Source of the DNA: an uncultured Clostridia bacterium
GTDB lineage: Bacteria; Bacillota; Clostridia; Lachnospirales; Anaerotignaceae
Direction: 5' to 3'
NCBI GenBank assembly: GCA_902477755.1
Contig: CABSIK010000001.1
Coordinates: 329,185-393,184, forward strand
Length of the DNA: 64,000 nucleotides
Shown here: positions 41,239-49,719 of the stretch, piece by piece
Position numbering within the stretch: position 1 is the stretch's first letter
Layout: each line of letters starts with the position of its first letter
Notes under the pieces: generated by a model
The model's database searches: none
Seen by the model: the letters and a program-made list of their open reading frames with translations, nothing else
What the model was told of the DNA's origin: nothing
Translations under genes and position numbers: made by a program

Positions 41239-41763
41239 TTAAGGCTGTACCACAGCACGTCTTTTGAATACCTTTGCAGATTTCTTTTCAGCAACTTCGA
41301 AAATGGCAGAAATCTTATCTACAAATGTCAGTACATAAGATTCCACATAGCGAGGAGGCACCGGTGTGCAGGGCCACATATGTTTCAAAATCGCGTCTGT
41401 TTCTACTTTATTTAATTCTGTAATCTTTTTCGCGTTGTCATAGGCAACCCGGGGGTGCCAAGCAGCATGATTGGAGCGAATCGCTTTTTTGGTTCTCCAA
41501 TCATAGAAAAACAAATCATGCAGCAAGCCCGCTCTTGCAGCAGAACGATAATCCCAACCCATACGGTAGCAAATCAAAAAGCTGTAATAGGATACATTTA
41601 TGCTGTGCTGTAAACGGCTGGTATCGCAGTGCTGTACATGGTTATCCATTTTCTGTACCATTTCATGCGCCAAGAGATCCTCAACGCATGCTTTGTACTC
41701 TGCCAGCAAAGAATCCTCATCCGGTCTGCTAAAGTCCTTTCTTGAACCAATCGCTTTGTGCAT
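41239..41763 (-). CDS. HD-domain phosphohydrolase-like protein
   Basis: A 174-residue soluble protein with an HD metal-binding layout: His53 in RLQHSINVSYY, the His82-Asp83 pair in AGLLHDLFFYDW, further His at 99 and 103 (NHAAWHP), and Asp149 in TFVDKISAIFE. HD proteins of this size hydrolyse nucleotides or phosphate esters; the substrate is not visible. AAGGAAGG precedes the ATG. A perfect 17-base palindrome lies between its -10 box and start codon, so it is probably regulated. Confidence 0.85.
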   Translation of the reverse strand: MHKAIGSRKDFSRPDEDSLLAEYKACVEDLLAHEMVQKMDNHVQHCDTSRLQHSINVSYYSFLICYRMGWDYRSAARAGLLHDLFFYDWRTKKAIRSNHAAWHPRVAYDNAKKITELNKVETDAILKHMWPCTPVPPRYVESYVLTFVDKISAIFEVAEKKSAKVFKRRAVVQP

Positions 41764-41790
41764 TTACGTCTTTCCTTCCTTGTAAATTCA

Positions 41791-41807
41791 TGTAAATTTA
41801 ATTTACA
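41791..41807. promoter_or_regulatory. Palindromic operator upstream of the HD gene
   Basis: TGTAAATTTAATTTACA is a perfect palindrome, with a third half-site TGTAAATT at 41781-41788. It lies just downstream of a TATAAT (41813-41818, minus strand), so a bound protein would block transcription. The cognate regulator is unknown. Confidence 0.6.
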
Positions 41808-41891
41808 TAATCATTATATCACGAAAGGATTTCCGACGCTACAAAATTCAAAAATTTTTTAAAAAAAATTAAATTCTAGTTTCTCCCTGCA

Positions 41892-42245
41892 CTATTTTTC
41901 CTTCGGTCTTGCCACCAGTGCTGCCAAAAAGGCAAAGAGGATCACGGCCGTCAGACCACCTGCCGCAGCTTTGATGCCGCCTGTAAATACGCCAAAAATC
42001 CCCATGGCATCCACTTCGTTTTTTACTTCCAGAGCAAGCCGGTTTCCAAATCCCGTCAATGGTACCGTTGCACCGGCACCGGCAAAGTCAATGAGCTTTG
42101 GATAAATGCCAAGTCCACCCAGCACACAGCCAATACACACAAAAAGCACCAATATTCTGGCAGGAGTCAATTTTGTCCGATCAATGAGAATCTGCCCCAA
42201 TACACAGATCAAGCCTCCTACGAGAAAAGCTTTGACATACATCAT
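41892..42245 (-). CDS. spoVAE: Stage V sporulation protein AE
   Basis: A 117-residue membrane protein of the SpoVA channel that moves dipicolinic acid into the forespore and out at germination. It has GGLICVLGQILIDRTKLTPA and the GAGATVPLTGFGNRLA segment typical of SpoVAE/SpoVAEB. Its start overlaps the spoVAD stop by 4 bases. Last gene of the spoVACDE unit. Confidence 0.95.
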   Translation of the reverse strand: MMYVKAFLVGGLICVLGQILIDRTKLTPARILVLFVCIGCVLGGLGIYPKLIDFAGAGATVPLTGFGNRLALEVKNEVDAMGIFGVFTGGIKAAAGGLTAVILFAFLAALVARPKEK

Positions 42246-43267
42246 TTGCCTCTCCCCTTTCCACTCTCAATGACAACACCATGTGCCACAGCTGGAATGG
42301 TCAGACCCAATACCGCAGAATCGGCACTGAGCAAAGCACCCGTGGGAATAAACAACATCCGTTTGATTTCGCCGCTGCAAAGCTTCGGATAAAAATAACC
42401 GCAGAATGTAACGGCGGAACAGGCACACCCACTGCCGCCGGAATGGGTATCCTGTGTTTCTTTATCAAAAATGAGTATCCCACAGTCTGTGTAATTCTCT
42501 GACATGTCATACCCTTCTTTTGCCATCAGTTCCACAACAAGCTGATGCCCTACATAGCCCAAATCACCTGTGACAATGACATCATAATCCTGAGGACTGC
42601 GTCCTGTTTCTTTGAAATGTGCCAACAATAAATCCACTGCCGCAGGTGCCATAGCCGCCCCCATATTCTGGGCATCGGTAATTCCCATATCTACAATTTT
42701 CCCAGTAGTTACCATCGTAATCTGCGGCCCATCTCCTTCCTTTGCCAAAACCACAGCTCCATCGCCTGTGACGGTTCTGGTGGCTGATTGGGGTCGCTGT
42801 ATGCCCAAGGGCAAAGGAAAACGAAACTGCTTTTCTGCCGCACAGAAATGGCTGGAAGCGCCGCCCAAGACATATTCTGCAAAACCACCGTCGATGAGCA
42901 TAGCCCCCACACTCATGGCTTCTCCCATGGTAGAACATGCGCCAAAAAGCCCCAGAAAAGGGATTTGCATATCTTTGATGCCAAAAGTCGTTCCAATGCA
43001 CTGATTCAGCAAATCACCGCAAAGGACATATTGTATCTCCTCTTGAGTCAGTTCGGCTTTCTGCAGCACCAACGCCATATTTTCTGCCACAAAACAGCTT
43101 TCGGCTTTTTCCCAAGAATCTTCCCCCATCATGGTATCCTCAGCAATTTCATCAAAGTATTTTCCCAAAGGCCCTTCTCCCTCTTTTTTTCCAACAGTAG
43201 ATGCCGCTGCCTTTATTACAACTGGGTTAGAAAAGGCAACTGTCTGTCTGCCAATGCGTTTTGTCAT
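42242..43267 (-). CDS. spoVAD: Stage V sporulation protein AD
   Basis: A 341-residue soluble SpoVA protein with a thiolase-like fold that binds dipicolinic acid. Segments such as PFLGLFGACSTMGEAMSVGAM, YDVIVTGDLGYVGHQLVVE and HSGGSGCACSA are characteristic. ATG 43267 follows a strong GGGGAGGTG site; the longest frame adds 14 residues. It begins 4 bases after spoVAC. Confidence 0.96.
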   Translation of the reverse strand: MTKRIGRQTVAFSNPVVIKAAASTVGKKEGEGPLGKYFDEIAEDTMMGEDSWEKAESCFVAENMALVLQKAELTQEEIQYVLCGDLLNQCIGTTFGIKDMQIPFLGLFGACSTMGEAMSVGAMLIDGGFAEYVLGGASSHFCAAEKQFRFPLPLGIQRPQSATRTVTGDGAVVLAKEGDGPQITMVTTGKIVDMGITDAQNMGAAMAPAAVDLLLAHFKETGRSPQDYDVIVTGDLGYVGHQLVVELMAKEGYDMSENYTDCGILIFDKETQDTHSGGSGCACSAVTFCGYFYPKLCSGEIKRMLFIPTGALLSADSAVLGLTIPAVAHGVVIESGKGRGK

Positions 43268-43271
43268 GAAA

Positions 43272-43721
43272 TCACCTCCCCAGAAAATAATAACAAATAC
43301 CAACGACAACAGAAGTTAATGTACCATACACAATAACTGGCCCTGCGATTACAAACATTTTCGCCCCCATCCCCATGATTAATCCTGCATTTCGATATTC
43401 AATGGCTGGAGAAACCACGGAATTGGCAAAGCCAGTAATAGGCACTTCTGTTCCCGCACCACAATATTTCCCCAATTTGCTGTAAACACCAGCAGCGGTC
43501 AGCACAGCAGAAATCAGAATCAAAGAAATGGAAACCATCAACAGAGCATTTTCATATTCTATACCCAAAGCCAAATAACTGTCCTGCAAAAACTGCCCAA
43601 AAGCACATATAATGCCGCCGGACAGAAAAGCCATCACACAATTCTTTGCCATAGGACTTTTTGGTGACGCTTTTTCTACCATAGCGGCATATTTTTTCTG
43701 AGCCTGTTCATCTGTACGCAT
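43272..43721 (-). CDS. spoVAC: Stage V sporulation protein AC
   Basis: A 149-residue membrane protein, the mechanosensitive part of the SpoVA channel. It has a soluble N-terminus (DEQAQKKYAAMVEKASPKSP) and membrane segments including GGIICAFGQFLQDSYLALG and GAGTEVPITGFANSVVSPA. First gene of spoVACDE; spoVAA, AB and AF are not here, the usual reduced set in Clostridia. Confidence 0.96.
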   Translation of the reverse strand: MRTDEQAQKKYAAMVEKASPKSPMAKNCVMAFLSGGIICAFGQFLQDSYLALGIEYENALLMVSISLILISAVLTAAGVYSKLGKYCGAGTEVPITGFANSVVSPAIEYRNAGLIMGMGAKMFVIAGPVIVYGTLTSVVVGICYYFLGR

Positions 43722-43746
43722 ATACTCACCTCTTTTACTTTCTCAT

Positions 43747-43775
43747 TAGTATTTCTTTTTTATAGAAAAACATGC
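43747..43775 (-). promoter_or_regulatory. Possible sigma-G promoter of spoVACDE
   Basis: Minus strand GCATG (43771-43775), 18-base spacer and ATACTA (43747-43752), close to the sigma-G pattern gnATR-N18-cATnnTA. No sigma-A promoter was seen at this position, and forespore expression is expected for spoVA. Confidence 0.5.
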
Positions 43776-43880
43776 AGCCCATTTCTTTTTTACAGAAAGT
43801 TCATGAAAATTTTACAACAATACATGAAAAAAGAAACGAATTAGATTATAATGAAAGAAAAAGAAAAAGGAGTGAATGAA

Positions 43881-44684
43881 TTGGATCAACTGAGAAACAA
43901 AAAAGGATTCATTTGTGATATGGATGGTGTTATCTACCACGGCAATCAGATTTTGCCTGGTGTAAAAGAATTTATTGACTGGCTTTACAGAGAAAATAAA
44001 AAATTCCTGTTCCTGACCAATAACAGCGGTAAAACCCCTCAGGAACTACAGGAAAAGCTCTCCCGTATGGGACTGCATGTTGACAGCAGTCATTTCTATA
44101 CAAGCGCACTGGCAACTGCAAATTTCATTGCCACACAGACACCCAATGCAAAAGTATTTGTCATTGGTGAACCCGGCTTATACAACGCTTTATATGAAAA
44201 AGGCATTATTCTGGATGATACTGCACCGGACTACGTTGTTATCGGGGAATCTTACAGCTATAATTACGAAAACATCTGCCGTGCCGTACGTCATATTCAA
44301 AATGGTGCTCGTCTGATCGGTACCAACTCTGACCTGACAGGCCCCGCAGAACAGGGTATCATTCCTGCCTGCCGCGCATTTGTGAAACCCATTGAAATGG
44401 TAACAGGAAAAGAAGCTTATTACATCGGCAAACCGAATCCTCTCATGATGCGCACAGGCTTAAACATGCTGGGCGTACACTCCAAAGAAGCTGCCATCAT
44501 TGGTGACCGCATGGATACAGACATCGTTTCCGGCATCGAAAGCGGTCTGGATACCGTTCTGGTGCTTTCCGGCGTTTCCACCATGGAAACTGTGAAAACA
44601 TTCCCCTACCGCCCTCGTTTGATTCTGAAAGGTGTTGGAGAAATTCCTGCACCGCCAAAAGCCAATAAAACAGAAAAAGAATAA
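43881..44684 (+). CDS. HAD-IIA family phosphatase (NagD-like)
   Basis: A HAD-superfamily phosphatase of the class IIA (NagD/AraL) type, about 267 residues. Motif I is FICDMDGVIYHG with Asp13 and Asp15, motif II LFLTNNSGKTP, and the C-terminal motif IIGDRMDTDIVSG. The cap domain carries SYSYNYENICRAVRHI. TTG 43881 is preferred: AAGGAG is 8 bases upstream, while the ATG at 43851 overlaps a TATAAT box (43847-43852). Substrates of NagD-like enzymes are nucleotide or sugar phosphates. It is divergent from the spoVA operon and ends 12 bases before the IS200-like element. Confidence 0.9.
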   Translation: MDQLRNKKGFICDMDGVIYHGNQILPGVKEFIDWLYRENKKFLFLTNNSGKTPQELQEKLSRMGLHVDSSHFYTSALATANFIATQTPNAKVFVIGEPGLYNALYEKGIILDDTAPDYVVIGESYSYNYENICRAVRHIQNGARLIGTNSDLTGPAEQGIIPACRAFVKPIEMVTGKEAYYIGKPNPLMMRTGLNMLGVHSKEAAIIGDRMDTDIVSGIESGLDTVLVLSGVSTMETVKTFPYRPRLILKGVGEIPAPPKANKTEKE

Positions 44685-44696
44685 TGAACTGCAATA

Positions 44697-45417
44697 TCAG
44701 GACCACCGGCTTAGCCGGTGGTTTGCTCTGCCCCTAGAAGGGGCCATTACCAGCTGCGCTTGCAAGCGCGTTGAAAGTTCGCCAAGCGCTCTACTTTCTC
44801 AACTGCCGCCCTTGGCGGCTATTTTTATTTGTTTCCTTTTACTTTTTCACCCGTGAACGGGTCAATATACTCGCTCAAACTTATTTGATCTGCCATCCAA
44901 TCTTCTTTTAACTGATTGTTGATATATTCCCGGATCTTTTTTGTATTCTTTCCTACTGTATCAACATAATATCCTCTACACCAAAATGTTCTATTTCCAT
45001 ATTTGTATTTTAAGTTCGCGTGTCTGTCAAAAATAATTAAAGAACTTTTTCCTTTCAAATATCCAACAATTTCTGATACGCTGTATTTGGGCGGTATGCG
45101 AATCAGCATATGTATATGATCCGGACAACATTCTGCTGCTATGATTTCTATCCCTTTTCTTTCGCATAATTCTCTAAGAATTTTCCCTATTTCAGCTTTC
45201 ATTTTTCCGTATATTACCTGCCTTCTATACTTTGGTGCGAATACAATATGATATTTACATTCCCAACTCGTATGTGCTAAACTATTCATATAAAAACCTC
45301 CTATGCTTTCTTGTGTCTTGGCGGACTCAAGATAATTATAGCATAGGAGGTTTTTGCTTGACGCTGAAGCTCACTGATTCCCCCGGCATAGCCGGGGGTT
45401 TTTATTGGATTCACCAA
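44697..45417 (-). mobile_element. IS200-like element, copy 2 (intact)
   Basis: About 720 bases with one transposase gene. The left end has the perfect hairpin CCACCGGCTTAGCCGGTGG; the right end has an AAACCTCCTATGC stem and a CCCCCGGC/GCCGGGGG hairpin. The size and subterminal hairpins without inverted terminal repeats fit the IS200 group. It lies between two converging genes, in intergenic DNA. Copy 1 (26671-27340) shares the same ends. No tnpB is present. Confidence 0.88.
44825..45289 (-). CDS. tnpA: IS200-type Y1 transposase TnpA
   Basis: A 154-residue single-strand transposase. The HUH pair is His58 and His60 in CCPDHIHMLIRIPP and the catalytic Tyr is Tyr107 or Tyr108 in CRGYYVDTVGKN. 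The N-terminus HTSWECKYHIVFAPKYRRQV is typical. All motifs are intact, so the element may still move. An upstream stem near the right end could limit its translation, as in other IS200 elements. Confidence 0.95.
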   Translation of the reverse strand: MNSLAHTSWECKYHIVFAPKYRRQVIYGKMKAEIGKILRELCERKGIEIIAAECCPDHIHMLIRIPPKYSVSEIVGYLKGKSSLIIFDRHANLKYKYGNRTFWCRGYYVDTVGKNTKKIREYINNQLKEDWMADQISLSEYIDPFTGEKVKGNK

Positions 45418-45456
45418 TAAAAACCCCCTTTCAATTTTCCTGAAAGGGTGTTTTTT
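45417..45456 (-). terminator. Terminator of hom
   Basis: Minus strand: ACCCTTTCA pairs with TGAAAGGGGGT around a short loop, followed by a T run that borders the IS200-like element. Confidence 0.75.
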
Positions 45457-45464
45457 GACTTCAT

Positions 45465-46754
45465 TTATGCGTGATGAACACGAATAATAGAGGAAATTTC
45501 TTTTACCATAGACATGGTTTTGATAACAGTAATGGAATCCATGAACTCTTTTTCCAATACATCATAAGTTACAATAACAACTTCCGCTGTATTGCCTTCT
45601 TTTGCTTTCTGCAGCAGCATAGAAATGCTAACATTGTTGCTGCCAAACAGTCCAGCCAGTGCCGCAAGGGTACCTGCACGATCTTCCAGCTTCATGCGGA
45701 TATAATAACTGCTTCTGGATTCAGACATTTTCTTTACAGGCAGACTCTGGTAGCAGGAGCAGCCAATGCGACCTGTACAGTGGTACTGCATATTCCGAGC
45801 AATATCCATAATGTCCCCTACTACGGCAGAACCTGTAGGCAGCGCCCCAGCACCTCTGCCATAGAACATTGCGTCATCTACTGCGTCACCATGGACAAAT
45901 ACAGCATTAAAGGAATCTTTTACAGATGCCAAAGGATGCTGCAAAGGAATCATGGTAGGATGTACTTTTGCTTCAATACCTTCCGGTGTCAGTTTTGCCA
46001 CACCCAATAGTTTGATTTCATAACCCAGTTCATGAGCATAGCGGATATCTTTTGCTGTAATTTTGGAAATACCTTCTGTATAAACATCATCAAATGTCAC
46101 AGAGCTATGGAAAGCAATGGAAGCCATGATTGCCAGTTTACGGCCTGCATCATAACCTTCAATATCCGCTGTAGGATCTGCCTCGGCATAACCCAAATCT
46201 GTTGCCAGTTTCAGCGCATCACCAAATTCCATGCCATCTTCAGCCATTTTTGTCAGAATAAAGTTTGTGGTACCATTGATGATCCCCATAACTTCTGTAA
46301 TATCATTGCCCAGCAAACACTGTTTCATAGGGCGGATAATGGGAATACCGCCGGCAACAGCCGCTTCAAAGAGCAAGTCACACTGATGCTCTCTTGCGAT
46401 TTCCAGCAGTTCATGGCCATGTGTTGCCATAAGGTCTTTATTTGCTGTTACCACATGTTTGCCTTTGGTCAGAGCTTCTCTGATGTATGTTCTGGCAGGC
46501 TCGATGCCCCCCATCACTTCTACCACAATAGAGATGGAATCATCATTGATGATGTCACTCCACTGATCTGTCAGCTGTTCTGCCGGAACTTTATCTGCAT
46601 ATTTTGCTTTATTTCTTACCAGAACTTTTGCAATTTCCAGTGTGCACCCAATTTTCGCTGGCATATTAGGCTTCTGCTTTGCCAAAATTTCATATACGCC
46701 GCCGCCGACAGTACCCATACCCAGCAAGGCGATCTTCTTGATGCTTTCGTCCAT
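45465..46754 (-). CDS. hom: Homoserine dehydrogenase with ACT domain
   Basis: Reduces aspartate semialdehyde to homoserine on the way to threonine and methionine. The 429-residue product has the NAD(P) motif IALLGMGTVGGGVYEIL, the VTANKDLMA and GIINGTTNFILTKM signatures, the catalytic region GYAEADPTADIEGYDAG and a C-terminal ACT domain (about 345-425, IRMKLEDRAGTLAALAGLFG), which usually mediates feedback by threonine. ATG 46754 is 6 bases after GGAGGG. thrB and thrC are not adjacent. Confidence 0.96.
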   Translation of the reverse strand: MDESIKKIALLGMGTVGGGVYEILAKQKPNMPAKIGCTLEIAKVLVRNKAKYADKVPAEQLTDQWSDIINDDSISIVVEVMGGIEPARTYIREALTKGKHVVTANKDLMATHGHELLEIAREHQCDLLFEAAVAGGIPIIRPMKQCLLGNDITEVMGIINGTTNFILTKMAEDGMEFGDALKLATDLGYAEADPTADIEGYDAGRKLAIMASIAFHSSVTFDDVYTEGISKITAKDIRYAHELGYEIKLLGVAKLTPEGIEAKVHPTMIPLQHPLASVKDSFNAVFVHGDAVDDAMFYGRGAGALPTGSAVVGDIMDIARNMQYHCTGRIGCSCYQSLPVKKMSESRSSYYIRMKLEDRAGTLAALAGLFGSNNVSISMLLQKAKEGNTAEVVIVTYDVLEKEFMDSITVIKTMSMVKEISSIIRVHHA

Positions 46755-46809
46755 GGTTTTCCCTCCTGTAAATAACAAATTATATGACAATATCTGTCGT
46801 GATATTAAG

Positions 46810-46837
46810 ATTTTAACACGATTCTAACCGATGTCAA
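46810..46837 (-). promoter_or_regulatory. Promoter of hom
   Basis: TTGACA (46832-46837), a 16-base spacer and TAAAAT (46810-46815) on the minus strand, about 55 bases before the ATG. The rest of the gap 46838-47064 is AT-rich and shows nothing specific. Confidence 0.7.
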
Positions 46838-47064
46838 CCATTTTTGTCTTTTTTGAGCAAACATTTATCCGTATGACAAATACAATTGGATTTTTTGAAG
46901 ATTTTTCGTCAGTATTGCCTTTTTTTGAAACATCTTCTTTTTTACTTCGTCTTACCTAAAAGAAATTCATTTTACCCCCTGCACATTTTTTCATTTAAAA
47001 TGTGATGTTCTCACAGAACAGAACCTTATACTCTGTTATGCTATGAAAAAGGAAGGTGATCTTT

Positions 47065-47313
47065 ATGTCATACAAATCATTGGTATATCATAAGGCAGGA
47101 ATGGTCTTGTTTGTCCTGCTAGGTTTCATTGCTGGTTTTCTTTATTATAAATATGTAGGCTGTCTTTCCGGCACATGTCCCATTAAGTCTAATCCTATCA
47201 TGTCTACTCTTTATGGAGGTATCTTAGGTGGGCTGTTCCACAGTATCATTACGGAAATCCTCATTCCTGTATCCAAAGAAAACAATAAAGATAACAAAAA
47301 AAGTGACTCCTAA
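47065..47313 (+). CDS. DUF6132-type small membrane protein
   Basis: An 82-residue protein with two hydrophobic segments (GMVLFVLLGFIAGFLYY and IMSTLYGGILGGLFHSII) and the conserved stretch KYVGCLSGTCPIKSNPI between them, with two Cys, as in DUF6132 proteins. These are often found near rhodanese or sulfur-transfer genes, and here a rhodanese gene is the convergent neighbour. ATG 47065 follows AAGGAAGG. Function unknown. Confidence 0.8.
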   Translation: MSYKSLVYHKAGMVLFVLLGFIAGFLYYKYVGCLSGTCPIKSNPIMSTLYGGILGGLFHSIITEILIPVSKENNKDNKKSDS

Positions 47314-47396
47314 AGCAACTCCCCTTAAGAAAACATTGAGTTTCTGCCTCACTAATTTCTTAAGAGGAATTGCAACGGCATACAATCTCCGTCAAG

Positions 47397-47445
47397 ATAA
47401 AAAAGCTGAAATCCCTTGTATGATAAGGATTTCAGCTTTCTTTGT
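47397..47445. terminator. Terminator between DUF6132 and rhodanese genes
   Basis: AAAGCTGAAATCC pairs with GGATTTCAGCTTT around a 12-base loop; both strands have T runs. Confidence 0.85.
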
Positions 47446-47482
47446 TTTCTTATGAAGATTTCCCTAAGAAACACTTTTTTGC

Positions 47483-47791
47483 TTATTTTTCCAATTCTCC
47501 ACGATACTGACCGATGCCGCCCATGTTTTTGATATTTTGGAAGCCCTTCTGCTCCAAAAATCCCATTGCCATTTTGCTTCTGCCGCCGCTGAGGCAATAC
47601 AGATATAGAGGCGTATCTTTTTCATAATTTACAGTATTGATCTGGGAGGTTGGGATATTGATGCTGCCCGGTACATGCCCCTGAATGTATTCATCAGGCT
47701 CCCGAACATCAATGACAACCGCTCCCTTCTTTTCTTTTGCTTCCTGGAGCAATGCCATAAAATCTGGTTTTTTTCCAAACAATCCAAACAT
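47483..47791 (-). CDS. Single-domain rhodanese-like protein
   Basis: A 102-residue sulfurtransferase-like protein: VVIDVREPDEYIQGHVPGSI, then the active-site Cys66 in LYCLSGGRSKMAMG. The loop CLSGGRS is of the persulfide-forming type. It starts 27 bases after uppP and is probably in its transcript. Acceptor unknown. Confidence 0.93.
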   Translation of the reverse strand: MFGLFGKKPDFMALLQEAKEKKGAVVIDVREPDEYIQGHVPGSINIPTSQINTVNYEKDTPLYLYCLSGGRSKMAMGFLEQKGFQNIKNMGGIGQYRGELEK

Positions 47792-47818
47792 GTAACTATC
47801 GTCCTTCTTTCATTTGTA

Positions 47819-48679
47819 TCATTTTGCAATGAGGCTAAAATAGAGCAGCACTACAATACCCAAAATGATGCGATACCATCCAAAGACTTTAAAATCGTGT
47901 TTCTTGATGTATCCCATCAAGAATTTGATTACAAGAATGGATACCACAAAAGCTACAATCATGCCAGTCAGCAGAATGGCAACTTCCATCCCAGTAAAAT
48001 GGAAACCGAACTGCACAATCTTCAGCAAACTTGCACCGAACATAACAGGAATTGCCAAAAAGAATGTAAATTCTGCCGCCACAGTTCTGGATACGCCCAA
48101 AAGCAGTGCACCAACGATGGTCGCGCCAGAACGGGATGTACCAGGGAAAATTGCCGCAATGAGCTGGAATACGCCAATCAAAAGCGCAAGCTGGAATGTA
48201 ATTTCTTCCAAGCTATTGACGCGTGCCCGTTTTCCTTTATGACGTGTTTCAATGATCAAAAACGCGATACCAAAAACAATCAACGCAATGGCTACAGTCG
48301 TATAGTTATAAAACATTGCCTCAAACTTCTCACTGAACAGCAGCCCAATTACCGCCGCCGGCACGCAGGCAACCAGAATCTTCAGCCACAGCATGACAAT
48401 ATCCATACGCAGATAGGAAATCAGACCAGTCCGAATCCTTCTGGGGTCATAAGGCGGTTTCTGGAAAGGAAAAATAGCATTCCAGAATATCACCACTACC
48501 GCCATAATGGCACCAAGCTGGATAACAACTTCAAACATTCTGTAAAATTCATCAGATACATTCAAAGGCATAAATTCATTGAACAAAATCATATGCCCTG
48601 TGCTGCTGATGGGCAGCCATTCCGTAATGCCTTCAATGACACCGAAAAGCGCCGCTTTGAATAATTCAATTAAGTTCAT
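47819..48679 (-). CDS. uppP: Undecaprenyl-diphosphatase
   Basis: Recycles the undecaprenyl pyrophosphate lipid carrier for wall synthesis and gives bacitracin resistance when abundant. The 286-residue polytopic protein has both family motifs: GVIEGITEWLPISSTGHMIL near the start and PGTSRSGATIVGALLLGV in the middle. A rhodanese gene follows. Confidence 0.96.
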   Translation of the reverse strand: MNLIELFKAALFGVIEGITEWLPISSTGHMILFNEFMPLNVSDEFYRMFEVVIQLGAIMAVVVIFWNAIFPFQKPPYDPRRIRTGLISYLRMDIVMLWLKILVACVPAAVIGLLFSEKFEAMFYNYTTVAIALIVFGIAFLIIETRHKGKRARVNSLEEITFQLALLIGVFQLIAAIFPGTSRSGATIVGALLLGVSRTVAAEFTFFLAIPVMFGASLLKIVQFGFHFTGMEVAILLTGMIVAFVVSILVIKFLMGYIKKHDFKVFGWYRIILGIVVLLYFSLIAK

Positions 48680-48765
48680 ACGCTACCTCTCTTTTTCATT
48701 ATTTTTGCGTTTTCTATTATACTTGGTTTTACCAGAAATATCCACTAAACCACTGATTTTCTTTC

Positions 48766-49719
48766 TTAAGATTTCTTAATATCCCATGAAAAGGCAGCCT
48801 GTTCCAGTAAAAGTGAAACAGCAGTATGATATTCTGTCAAGGAATTGGCTTTCTTAATCTTCTTGATGCGCTTTTCTTCTCCCATAAAAAGACTTTCCCA
48901 GTATGCCCACAATTCCTTCATTTTGAACAACACATTCCGGTCGCCGGACATGGTTTCCTCATACCCGTGACAGATGCGATGATGGAAAGAGAGAAATTCT
49001 TCTTTTGTGCATGACTCTCCACCTTTGATCTGGCGAACCAGCGCAGGATTCGCCATCAGACCTCGTCCCAGCATCACAGATGTAATCTGCGGAAAACGCT
49101 GGCAAATTCGTTCATAATCTTCCACAGAAAAGATATCTCCGTTATAGCAAAGTGGAAAAGGACTTTCTTTTGCCGCTATTTCGAAAGCATCCAGACGGGG
49201 TTCGTATTTATAATAGTCCTCCCGAATACGGGCATGGAGAATCCACTCTTTTACCGGATATGGACGAAACAGTTCCAGCAACTCTACGATTTCCATAGGG
49301 TCATGCATTCCCAGCCTTGTTTTGAGGGAAACAGGAATGAGTGTCTGCTCATAAACTTCATCCAAAAAAGTACGCAGCTTCTCTTTTTCTGCTAAAAAAC
49401 CAGCACCCTTCCCCTTTGTCACCACAGTTGCCGAAGGGCAGCCCAGATTCAGATTCACTTCTGTATAACCCATAACCGCCAAAACTTTTGTTGCCTGCAA
49501 AAACTGTGTTGCATTATTTGTCAGAATTTGAGGAATCAGCGGGATATTTCGATTATTTTCCGGCAGAACATCCCGTTTTTCTTTTGGACTCATAGGACGG
49601 TTCTGATTAGGAGATATAAATGGTGTATAGTAGCGGTCTACGGAAGGAAAACAGGCATGATGTGCATTGCGAAATACATAGCCTGTAATCCCCTCCATAG
49701 GAGCATAATAAAATTTCAT
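48766..49719 (-). CDS. dus: tRNA-dihydrouridine synthase
   Basis: Flavoprotein that reduces uridine in tRNA D-loops. The 317-residue product has MEGITGYVFRNAHH at the N-terminus, NLNLGCPSATVVTKGKGAGF with the catalytic Cys near residue 94, VSLKTRLGM, ILHARIREDYY and the FMN phosphate site MLGRGLMANPAL. The start overlaps the stop of the CLC gene by one base (TGATG), so it is translated with it from the fluoride-controlled transcript, an odd partner. Confidence 0.94.
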   Translation of the reverse strand: MKFYYAPMEGITGYVFRNAHHACFPSVDRYYTPFISPNQNRPMSPKEKRDVLPENNRNIPLIPQILTNNATQFLQATKVLAVMGYTEVNLNLGCPSATVVTKGKGAGFLAEKEKLRTFLDEVYEQTLIPVSLKTRLGMHDPMEIVELLELFRPYPVKEWILHARIREDYYKYEPRLDAFEIAAKESPFPLCYNGDIFSVEDYERICQRFPQITSVMLGRGLMANPALVRQIKGGESCTKEEFLSFHHRICHGYEETMSGDRNVLFKMKELWAYWESLFMGEEKRIKKIKKANSLTEYHTAVSLLLEQAAFSWDIKKS

